From the NCBI RefSeq assembly GCF_027579695.1, contig NC_083583.1, positions 18,750,257-18,814,256 of the forward strand: a stretch of 64,000 nt of DNA, in the 5' to 3' direction. This stretch comes from Neoarius graeffei (lineage: Eukaryota; Chordata; Actinopteri; Siluriformes; Ariidae). Shown here piece by piece: positions 45,401 through 56,997 of the stretch; positions within the stretch are counted from its first letter, which is position 1, and the number at the start of each line of letters is the position of its first letter. The translations under genes were made by a program, and so were the position numbers. The notes under the pieces were generated by a model. The model saw nothing but the letters and a program-made list of their open reading frames with translations, was not told where the DNA came from and did not search any database.

Positions 45401-47903
45401 AACGTTGGCTATAAGCCCGTATTGAAAGAGGGTGCAGTACCAACAGTTAAAGAAAAAGAAAACTACAAGAAAAGAAAAGTATTTATTTATTTTATTATTT
45501 TTTTTAAAAAAGGAAAGTTCAGTGGGACCAGTTCTCCCGGAGTGAGCCGAGAGTTGTTGCTAAAACCCAGGATGGAACGGGATGTGACATATCGCTTGGG
45601 CAGTGACCTCCCTGCGGTTGTTGGTAAAACCGGTGACGTCCCGTTCCGTCCCGGGTTTTAGCAATTGCCTGACCAGAGCATTAATGGCGGAGTACTCCGT
45701 ATGGACAAAATAGAGAATGAGTGGCCCAGCCGTAAAATTTCTAAACTGGATATTGCTGCCATCTCACCCTTACGTGGAAGAAGCAAATGAACGGAGAACT
45801 GAACAAGCAACTTAGTCAGATTGTTTCAAAACAATCGGCCACCAGATCGGCCTTCAAGAAGTGAGAACACAGATGGGTAAGCGCCGACTCTCATTTGGAT
45901 ATAAAATAACAAAAACAGCACGTTGTTTACCTGCATTTAGATTAATACATGTAACTTGTATTGTGTGTTTAAGTTAGCGGTATAAGATTATTTAATTTGC
46001 TTCAGAATGTGATTGTCTCAATTCATCTGATTATTTAATTAGCCTTTTACATTTTATCAGTGAAAATGCATGCATGTACATGTATGTTGCGTAAGTTATA
46101 ACACCTATCCTGTTTTAATGAGAGTCAACCCACAATCAATGAAGTCAAATCAGTCTTAGTTGAGCAAGTCGGTAACAGTATTTCTTATTTTTACCATAAA
46201 TGTTTATTGATATGACTTTGGTCTATAGCTGCAAAAGGCCTCGCCCTTAAAACTGGTTCCTGCTGTGACGTGACGCACTCAGGCATGGCTAGCTCAGCGG
46301 GGCAGCTCGAATGCCAACTTTGCGGTCGATTTTAACTCTCAAAAATATATATATTTTTTAATTCCCATTTATGCACCATACAAGAGTCAAGGATGGAGAT
46401 ACTATCCACTCAGAAACTTATTTAAAAATAAAGGTTCTGCGTATCTGCTTTAAGTACACGTTTTGAGTATCTGTACTTTACTTGAGTATTATTTTTTTGG
46501 CAACTTATGACTTTAACTTCACTACATTTGAAAGACAAATATCATACTTTTCACTCCACTACATTTCTATCAAGGTCCTCGTTACTCGTTACTATGAAGC
46601 AGCTTTGAAAGTGGATGTTTTTTTTCTTTTCTTAAACGTGATTGTTTTTTTCGCAGGTGATACTGAGACAGCCGATCAGTAATCACTAGGTGTTAGGGTT
46701 TTGCTGGGATTCGAACCTGGTTCGTTGGTGTGATGATCCAGCAAACCCCCACTAGGCCACCAGGGGAATGACTCAAATGCAGAGGCGTGAGGCGGAAGTA
46801 GAAAAAGTAACAAAAGGTTTATTTATACTATGTACACTATATACAATCCAGGGCAAAACAAAAACAAAGAGTATAATTCAAAAAGAAAAAGGCAAAAATG
46901 CAAAAGCTCAGAAGATCCACAAAACACAGTACAAAGGAAACTGGAGATAAACATAACAGCACAAAGACTCCGTGACAAGAGGACTGAACTCAGGGGTATA
47001 AATACACAAACTAATTAAGGACACAGGTGAAGATAATTAGGACTAACAGGCAATTAACAAAAAAAAAAACACAAAACACAGGAACAGTGGCGGCCTCTAG
47101 AGGCCAAAATAAATATGACACGAAAAGGAAATAACAGCGGCCTCTAGAGGCCAAAACAGTCCAAGTCCTAACACTAGGGTCATGTCACATCCATAGACTG
47201 TATAAAATCAAGTTCAGTGATTTCTCCGCAGCATTATTTGAACATGATCAGTTGATGGCAGAATGGAAGGAGGCGGTTCTTCTGGGGAATGCACACACTC
47301 ATGGCCATACCTAGAACCCATGTTTCAGTTTTCTCAAAGGAATAAAGAGTCGTTTTGTTTTAAATGTTTGCTTTGCTTGCCTAAAACGGAGCACATTACG
47401 GCCTTCAAAAACTCGCCGTACAACCTGTGGAAGCATATTGAGGTATATAAATGTTTTATTCCAAGAGAAAGCTTGCAATGAAGTTGCCTGTGCTTTTAGA
47501 GCTAGCAATAATGTTGCAATAGCTATGCAGTCTGGTTAGTAAAATGACTTTGTATGGATTTGCCTGCCAAGTTGCCATCGCCTTGTCCACGGCTAACATT
47601 AACACATAGCTAGTTAACTTGGACACTGTTAGTTAGCATGTAAAAACAGAGTTACGTTAACATGAATAATGTTAACTTATCTGAAGTCCTTTCAGAAATG
47701 TTTTAGCATAATCTTGCCAAATAAACAAAATGTAGAAATCTTTCTTTTTTGAGTAATGTTAGCTACCCAATATGATTTTGAGTTTGAAAAGAGTTTGCTT
47801 GCACGACAGATGGAGCTTCACTCACTAGCTAGCTTAATATTAAACCACCATGATTCTACAGGCAGATTCATATGTCAATGAATGCATACATATGTGTGCG
47901 CAT

Positions 47904-47951
<48 letters not shown>

Positions 47952-50900
47952 GAGAGACCTGTGAGATGGACAGTATTGTACTAGTCAGTCACAACAAATT
48001 GTTGGAATGTTTTGCTTTGATGTCAGATGATGGTCTTGCATTTTTTTTGTCTTGCTTAAAGCAGTGTTGCTGTTGGGCAGTTATTAAGCTCGAGGTATGG
48101 ACCTGGGTTTTAATCAGGTTGGATTGTCATTTTTATTTTCTGACCAAGCTGCATTTACAGCTATTCCACTGTCTTCATGATTTGCATACAGTGGTGCTTG
48201 AAAGTTTGTGAACCCTTTAGAATTTTCTATATTTCTGCATAAATATGACCTAAAACATCATCAGATTTTCACACAAGTCCTAAAAGTAGATAAAGAGAAC
48301 CCAGTTAAACAAATGAGACAAAAATATTATACTTGCTCATTTATTTATTGAGGAAAATGATCCAATATTACATATCTGTGAATGGCAAAAGTATGTGAAC
48401 CTCGAGGATTAGCAGTTAATTTGAAGCTGAAATTAGAGTCAGGTGTTTTCAATCAATGGGATGACAATCAGGTGCAAGTGGGCACCCTGTTTTATTTAAA
48501 GAATAGGGCTCTATCAAAGTCTGATCTTCACAACGCATGTTTGTGGAAGTGTATCATGGCACAAACAAAGGAGATTTCTGAGGACCTCAGAAAAAGCGTT
48601 GTTGATGCTCATCAGGCTGGAAAAGGTTACAAATCCATCTCTAAAGAGTTTGGATTCCACCAATCCACAGTCAGACAGGTTGCGTACAAATGGAGGAAAT
48701 TCAAGACCATCATTACCCTCCCCAGGAGTGGTCGACCAACAATGATCACTCCAAGAGCAAGCTGTGTAATAGTCGGCGAAGTCACAAAGGGCCCCAGAGT
48801 AACTTCTAAGCAACTGAAGGCCTCTATCACATTGGCTAATGTTAATGTTCATGAGTCCACCATCAGGAGAACACAGAACAACAATGGTGTGCATGGCAGG
48901 GTTGCAAGGAGAAAGCCACTGCTCTCCAAAAAGAACATTGCTGCTCGTCTACAGTTTGCTAAAGATCATGTGGACAAGCCAGAAGGCTATTGGAAAAATG
49001 TTTTGTGGATGGATGAGACCAAAATAGAACTTTTTGATTTAAATGAGAAGCGTTATGTTTGGAGAAAGGAAAGCACTGCATTCCAGCATAAGAACCTTAT
49101 CCCATCTGTGAAACATGGTGGTGGTAGTATCATGGTTTGGGCCTGTTTTGCTGCATTTGGACCAGGACAGCTTGCCATCATTGATGGAACAATGAATTCT
49201 GAATTATACCAGCGAATTCTTAAGGAAAATGCCAGGAAATCCATCCATGAACTGAATCTCAAGAGAAGGTGGGTCACACAGCAAGACAACGACCCTAAGC
49301 ACACAAGTCGTTCTACCAAAGAATGGTTAAAGAAGAATAAAGTTAATGTTTTGGAATGGCCAAGTCAAAGTCCTGACCTTAATCCAATCGAAATGTTGTG
49401 GAAGGACCTGAAGCAAGCAGTTCATGTGAGGAAACCCACCAACATCCCAGAGTTGAAGCTGTTCTGTACGGAGGAATGGGCTAAAATTCCTCCAAGCCAG
49501 TGTGAAGCACTGATCAACAGTTACCAGAAACATTTAGTTGCAGTTATTGCTGCACAAGGGGGTCACACCAGATACTGAAAGCAAAGGTTCACATACTTTT
49601 GCCACTCACAGATATGTAATATTGGATCATTTTCCTCAATAAATAAATGACCAAGTATAATATTTTTGTCCCATTTGTTTAACTGGGTTCTCTTTATCTA
49701 CTTTTAGTACTTGTGTGAAAATCTGATGATGTTTTAGGTCATATTTAGGCAGAAATATAGAAAATTCTGAAGGGTTCACAAACTTTCAAGCGCCACTGTA
49801 CATACAGACCCAAGCTGTGTCAGAACACTACCATGCTGCTTTGTGGGGGTGGGGGAGGAGTGTTGCAAAATTTTAAAAATAAAAATAAAAATGACAGCGG
49901 CTCTATTTTTTGTCAATTCAGTTGTGTTTCATTTTGTAACATTCTACCAGGCATTTATTCTACAGGTTCTACAAGCTAGTCAGTAAATCCAGTTGGTTGC
50001 TTCAGAGACATTAGGTTTTGTAAGTGTTGTGGCAATAATACAAAAATGCGTTGACAGTAAATGTACTTTTAATACTTAAGTATTTTTAAAAGCAAGTACT
50101 TCAGTACTTTAACTTCAGTAAAAATTTGACTGTACAACTTTCACTTGTATCAGAGTAACATTTGACCAGTGGGATCAATGCTTTGACTTAAGTAATGAAG
50201 TTGGGTACTTTGTCCACCTCTGATCATGCTAGACTTGAGTTAATCTTTACCATTTGTACATGTTAGTCTGCTTCCTCATAAGTGTTTTTGACCATTTAAA
50301 TAACATGGATATTCTTTTTATGCAGACTCTCAAACATGTTATTATTCCTTTTGTTCAGGTGGACTATAAGAGATACATTGCTGTAAACCTTGTTCTATCT
50401 CACCCACACTATGATAAAGAAGGAAACAGCTACAACATGGGAACATCAATTGCAGACAAGGGCAAGACTAAATTTGTGATATTTAAAGTTCCTTCCTTGC
50501 AACAAGGCAAAATTCAAGGTGCTCATCGTTATCTGATGTTTATCTGTTTATTGTTTGCCACCTATATAACCCACTGTCCTTGTACTTTTTTTTATCAGGT
50601 ACTTATTGGACTCCAGCCTTGAAGAATGTTGAGATCATAGCCACAGTTCCTTGCTGCTCCCTCCTCACCCCGAATTATTATCATAGCTTTGGCATGACAG
50701 ACAACTATTTCGTATTTATTGAACAACCCTTAAAGCTGGACATTGTCAAAATGGCCACTGCTTACATGAGGGGGGTGAGCTGGGCTAGCTGCATGAAATT
50801 CCAGACTGAGGAAGTAAGTGTTACTTCAGATGCTTGTTAATGGGTGAATATTTTTGGGCCTTATACAGAGTTGAGTTACATGGACAGCACGGTGGTGCAG

Positions 50901-53900
50901 TGGTTAGCACTGTTGCCTCACAGCAAGAAAGGTCTGGGTTTGAGCCTAGTGGCTGGCGGGGACCTTTCTATGTGGAGTTTGCATGTTCTCCCTGTGTCTG
51001 TGTGGGTTTCCTCCAGGTGCTCTGGTTTCCCCCACAGTTCAAAGACATGCAGGTTAGGCTAATTGGTGACTCTAAATTGACTGTGGGTGTGAATGGTTGT
51101 TTGTCTCTATGTGTCGGCCCTGCGATGACCTGGCGACTTGTCCAGGGTGTACCCCACCTCTCGCCCATAGTCAGCTGGGATAGGCTCCAGTTTGCCCGCA
51201 ACCCTGTACAGGATAAGCGATTACGGATAATGGATGGATGGTTCAGAGTTGAGTTACATGTACAGAGTGATGACTTAATAAGTTGGTATTCAGACCTCAG
51301 ATGTAAGTACAGACTTAACCTTTTAAGCCCTAAGGTGTAGAGGTGTGGCTCACCTAGACAGACACACCCAAAATTAATCAAAAATAGTGCCACAATTATC
51401 AGGTCAATATACATTATTTTGGTCTGTTTGGATATGTAAGAGCTGAGAGAATATATTTCCAGTGTCAGTAACATTGGGACTGTTAGTGTACCTGAGTAAA
51501 CTGTGATAAACCAAAGGATAACATCATGATAGCAATGGGCCCATGGAGAGAGATGGCACTTTTTTCATTCAGCAACACAGTGACTACAGCTGGACCAAAA
51601 AAACCCCCCCCAAAATCCACAAAAAACAAAACAGACAAAAAAAACCATATAAATACCATAAAGTATGTACATACATACAACCAAATTTTTATTGAACTTA
51701 CGAAAACAGGGTGGCACGGTGGTGTAGTGGTTAGCACTGTCACCTCACAGCAAGAAGGTTCTGGGTTTGAGCCCAGTGGCCGACAGGGGCCTTTCTGTGT
51801 GGAGTTTGCATGTTCTCCCCGTATCTGCATGGGTTTCCTCCGGGTGCTCCAGTTTCCCCCTGTGGCAGTTCGTGTAAATGGGTGGAGCACAGAAGGATGG
51901 CAGGACAGAACTGAGCATACAAAAACTCTCTTTATTCAGCTTTTCAGCTGTAAATACACACACACAGACACACGCACACACATTAGCTGTCTGGTTATGG
52001 AGAGAGTCCCTCTGCTCTCACTCTCTCTCCTTAAGAAGGGCACGGTCACTGGGAAGACACACAAACATCAATTAACAACAGGTGAAATGATTCTGCCACT
52101 TAACTTCCCTGACTCCGCCCTCCTGTCACAGACCGATGCTAGACCACGCCCCCGCTGCCACATACCCCCACCGCCCGACTCAGGCCGGGCAGCCGTCCGG
52201 CCCGCAGCCGACTCCCCCCCCCCCCTTGACGGGAGAGGAAGTCCGCCACGACCATCTGCGCCCCCGGCCTGTGGATCACCTTGAAGTTAAAGGGTTGGAG
52301 TGCCAGATACCAACGGGTGATCCGCGCATTGGCATCCTTCATGCGGTGGAGCCACTGGAGGGGCACGTGGTCCGAACAGAGGGTGAAAGGGCGTCCCAGC
52401 AGGTAGTACCGGAGGGCGAGGACCGCCCACCTGATTGCCAGGCACTCCTTTTCGATGGTACTGTAGCGCCCCTCACGCACCGACAGCTTGCGGCTAATGT
52501 ACAAGACAGGGCGATCCTCCCCCTCCACCTGCTGGGACAAAACGGCCCCCAGCCCTCTGTCCGACGCATCCGTCTGCAACATAAAAGGGAGAGAAAAGTC
52601 AGGGGAGTGTAAAAGTGGCCCCCCACACAGTGCAGCCTTAACCTTAGAAAAAGCCCGCTGGCATTGCTCCGTCCACTGGACCGGATCTGGTGCCCCCTTT
52701 TTAGTCAGATCAGTCAGCGGGCTGGTAACGTCTGAATAATTAGGTATAAACCTACGATAATAGCCAGCCAGCCCCAGGAACTGTCTCACCCCCTTTTTGG
52801 TCTTGGGCCTCGGGCAGGCCGCAATTGCTGCAGTCTTGTTAATTTGGGGACGCACCTGCCCGTTGCCCAAGTGGAAGCCCAGATACCGTACTTCCACCCG
52901 CCCAATCGCACACTTCTTCGGGTTGGCCGTGAGACCCGCCCGCCTCAGCGACCTAAGGACGGCCCTCAGGTGTTGTAGGTGCCGCGGCCAGTCATTACTA
53001 TAAATAATGATATCATCCAAGTACGCGGCCGCATAGGTGGCGTGGGGGCGGAGGACCCTGTCCATCAGCCGCTGAAACGTAGCAGGCGCCCCAAACAGCC
53101 CAAAAGGAAGTGTGACGAATTGGTGTAAGCCGAACGGTGTGGAAAAGGCCGTTTTTTCACGGGATAATGGGGTCAAGGGGATCTGCCAATAACCCTTTGT
53201 TAAATCCAGTGTCGAGTAAAAACGAGCCGTGCCTAGCCGATCGAGCAACTCATCAATACGAGGCATTGGGTACGCATCGAATTTAGACACCGCGTTGACT
53301 TTTCTATAGTCCACACAGAACCGGACCGACCCGTCGGCCTTGGGTACCAAGACCACCGGGCTGCTCCAGTCACTGTGGGACTCCTCGACGATGCCCATTT
53401 CGAGCATGGCCTCGAGTTCTTCCCGAACCACCTTTTTCTTGTGTTCGGGTAACCTGTAAGGGCGGCTACGCACTACCACCCCCGGGGGCGTCTCAATGTG
53501 GTGCTCTATGAGGTTAGTGCGGCCGGGCAGGGGTGAGAACACGTCCGAAAACTCGGTCTGCAACTGGGCAACCTCCGCGAGTTGGGTCGGGGAGAGGTGG
53601 TCTCCACAGGGGACCGGAGAGGGACGTGATGCTAATGTTCCTTTTTGAACCTCCGGCCCCAGCTCCGCCTTCTCTGGAACCACCGACACCAACACCACGG
53701 GGACCTCCTCGTTCCAGAGTTTGAGTAGGTTGAGGTAGTAAATCTGTAGCGCCCCACCCCTGTCCGTTCGTTTCACCTCATAGTCGACGTCCCCGACTCG
53801 CCGTGTGACCTCAGAGGGTCCTTGCCACTTGGCGACTAATTTAGAGCTCGATGTGGGCAACAGTACGAGTACTTTCTCTCCCGGTGCAAACTCTCTAAGG

Positions 53901-56900
53901 CGCGTACCCTTGTCGTACAGGCGGGTTTGCCGTTCTTGGGCCTGCCGCAAATTCTCCTGGGTTAGTTGTGTGAGTGTGTGGAGTTTTGCGCGCAGGTCAA
54001 TAACGTATTGAATTTCATTTTTGCTTGGTGAAATCCCTCCTCCCAATTTTCTCGCAGCACATCTAAAATGCCGCGCGGCTTACGCCCATATAATAATTCA
54101 AACGGGGAGAACCCCGTGGAGGCTTGGGGAACTTCTCGCACTGCAAAGAGCAAGGGTTCGAGCCATTTATCCCAGTTACGCGCGTCCTCGCTTACAAATT
54201 TCTTAATTATGTTTTTAAGGGTGCGATTAAACCGTTCCACTAAGCCGTCCGTTTGTGGGTGATAAACGCTGGTGCGGATCGGCTTAATACCTAATAACCC
54301 ATACAGTTCCTTCAGTGTTCGTGACATAAACGAGGTGCCTTGATCAGTCAGAATCTCTTTCTGTTGCGCCAGCACCAGGGCCTCGAACCGTTGTTCTTGC
54401 TCCTTTCGGAGGGCGAGCAGCCCCTGGTGCTGGCTCTGTTGGGCCGTGGCGAAGGCGTGGATCAGGTCGGCGAAGGTGGAGGACTCCATGGGGCTGTTGT
54501 CTTCTGTGCTCATTCCCGGGTTTCGGCACCACTGTGGCAGTTCGTGTAAATGGGTGGAGCACAGAAGGACGGCAGGACAGAACTGAGCATACAAAAACTC
54601 TCTTTATTCAGCTTTTCAGCTGTAAATACACACACACAGACACGCACACACATTAGCTGTCTGGTTATGGAGAGAGTCCCTCTGCTCTCACTCTCTCTCC
54701 TTAAGAAGGGCACGGTCACTGGGAAGACACACAAACATCAATTAACAACAGGTGAAATGATTCTGCCACTTAACTTCCCCGACTCCGCCCTCCTGTCACA
54801 GACCGATGCTAGACCATGCCCCCGCTGCCACACCCCCATAGTTGAAAGACATGCAGGTTAGGTTAAGTGGTGGCTCCAAATTGACTGTGAGTGTGAATGG
54901 TTGTTTGTCTCTATGTGTCAGCCCTGCGATGACCTGGCAACTTGTCCAGGGTGTACCCTGCCTCTCGCCCATAGTCAGCTAGGACTCCAGCTCGCCCGCA
55001 ACCCTGCACAGGATAAGCGGTTACAGATAATGGAAACAGCATATTTTAAAACTTCTTACCAAAAGTCAATTATAGTAGCATTCTATTGGACCCGGTATCA
55101 GGTCCGTTGGGTTGAAAGAAATTTTAAGAGTTATTCAGACAGTTGTACAAGAGTTAAGCACATGGGGTGAATTTGTTTTGCCAAAACCAGATGTGTCCCA
55201 TTTACTCAAGACTCTAATTTGAACTTAAGCTGAAGTATCCATCCAGCCATCCATTATCTGTAGCTGCTTATCCTGTACAGGGTACAACCAAGCTGGAGCC
55301 TATCCCAGCTGACTATGGGCGAGAAGCAGGGTACACTCTTGACAAGTTGCCAGGTCATCGCAGGACTAACACAGAGATAAACAACCATTCACACCTATGG
55401 TCAATTTAGAGCCACCAATTAACCTAACCTGCATGTCTTTGGACTGTAGGGGAAACCGGACCACCCGGAGGAAACCCACCCAGACACAGGGAGAACATGC
55501 AAACTCCACACAGAAAGGTCCAGCTGGGCTCGAACCCAGGACCTTCTTGCTGTGAGGTGACAGTGCTAACCACTCCACCACCGTGCCACCCCTTAAGCTG
55601 AAGTATTTGCATGATAGTGACTCAAGCCAGTAGCAGTATTAAGTCCAGCACCAGTTCCTGACAGTTTGCTGTAACCACAATATTAATCTGAAATGTATGT
55701 TTTAGACTGTTAATCCATTCATCCATCCAATAATTTGTACATACAGTGACCAGATTTCAAAAAAATCTCCTGACTGTGTAATGATCTAGATGCTACTGAA
55801 AAACCTGTCTCAGATGGTTCTGCTCAGGAAAAATCTGACAACCTCACAGGTGATTGGTAAAATCTGAATGGTGCACCCATTAAAACAAAACAAAAAACAT
55901 TCAGCTGCATAACCTGTCTCTAAATGCATATATCTTGATGTTGAACTGTTGGACTTAAGTTGCCGACTCTGAATATTATCCTCAGTGCATTTTCATTTCT
56001 GCAGCAGGCCCTAATTCACCTCATTGACCGACACACAAAGAAAGAAGTTGACGTGAAATACTACACAGACACAATGGTGGTATACCATCACGTCAACGCT
56101 TTTGAAGAGGATGGACATGTGATAGTTGATGTGATTGCTTATGATGATAACAGCCTATATGACACATTCTACCTGGACAAGCTGAAAGAACAACCTGCAA
56201 GCAGTACTACTATCATGCCAAAGTACAAACGGTTTGTGCTGCCAATTAATGACAAGGTACTTTAGTTTTGGCACTCCTGTTTTCTTCATCTTGCATATCA
56301 ATATTCATAATCAAGTCATAGTTATTGACACACTGATGTATTTTTACTTTGGTTAACAGTTTGGATAGTGATATCAGTGTTATTGAGCCTTTGCTTCGTC
56401 TCTACAGAGCGCATCTTAAGAAAGCAATGCAGCAGTGCTGCAGCCCTTTAGTTTTAGTCTGTCCAGTTTCTTCCCTCAGTATCTGTATGCTCTGTTAGAA
56501 CAGATCAACTTCTAAAGCTTTCATGCTAACACTGTACTGTTATTTTACCCTCATCTCATAAAGCACTAACTTAGTCGAGTCACTGCTGTAAGTCGGTGCA
56601 ATTGCAACATATAGCTGCATTTCATTCTGAATTCAACTTTGAATCCAACATTTGCACAAATATTTATTCTATTTAAAGAGGTACTGAACACTTAAATGTG
56701 TTTCTTGAGCTGTAAACTAAATTATATGAATGTGCTGTGATGAAACATCAAAGTTGGTGTTAATAATAACAAAATACAATTTTTACCAAAATCTGCAATT
56801 TATGAGTTGAAAATTGCTCAGAACGCCATCTACTAGTTACAATCTTCTTGAATCTTGCAAGGCCAATGCTGACATAGAATCAACTGTTTGGTACTTCTCT

Positions 56901-56910
56901 ATGTCATGAA

Positions 56911-56997
<87 letters not shown>

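Larger units (their letters stand above)
44923..46449 (+). mobile_element. Kolobok-like element A with THAP domain
   Basis: Flanked by TTAA on both sides (44919-44922, 46450-46453). Ends AGCATATACACAGAACC and GGTTCTGCGTATCTGCT are inverted. TTAA duplication plus a THAP-encoding ORF fits the Kolobok superfamily; no catalytic transposase region is present. It inserted in another dispersed repeat that resumes at 46454. Confidence 0.65.
51861..54832 (-). mobile_element. Gmr1-like Ty3/gypsy LTR retrotransposon, internally deleted
   Basis: LTRs at 51861-52162 and 54533-54832, TGTGGCAG...CTGCCACA, differing at only about three bases and one 2-bp indel. 5-bp target duplication CCCCC. The primer-binding site after the 5' LTR (minus strand) starts TGGTGCCGAAACCC. 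Order on the coding strand: gag start, integrase, reverse transcriptase, RNase H. That order is known for Gmr1-type elements of deuterostomes and is reversed relative to ordinary gypsy elements. Most of gag, the protease and the first half of integrase are deleted at about 54357. Confidence 0.85.
51710..55033 (+). mobile_element. SINE (family 1) split by an LTR retrotransposon
   Basis: The SINE head is 51710-51860 and its 3' part is 54838-55033. The break falls in the run GTTTCCCCC, where the LTR element inserted. Short flanking repeat AAACAG. Confidence 0.78.

Noticed and set aside
44880-46640. A host THAP gene
   Set aside because: TTAA duplications, inverted ends and a second copy in opposite orientation show it is a mobile element; both frames are damaged.
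51526-52284. 252-codon plus-strand ORF
   Set aside because: It runs through a SINE head and the antisense of an LTR; no family resemblance.
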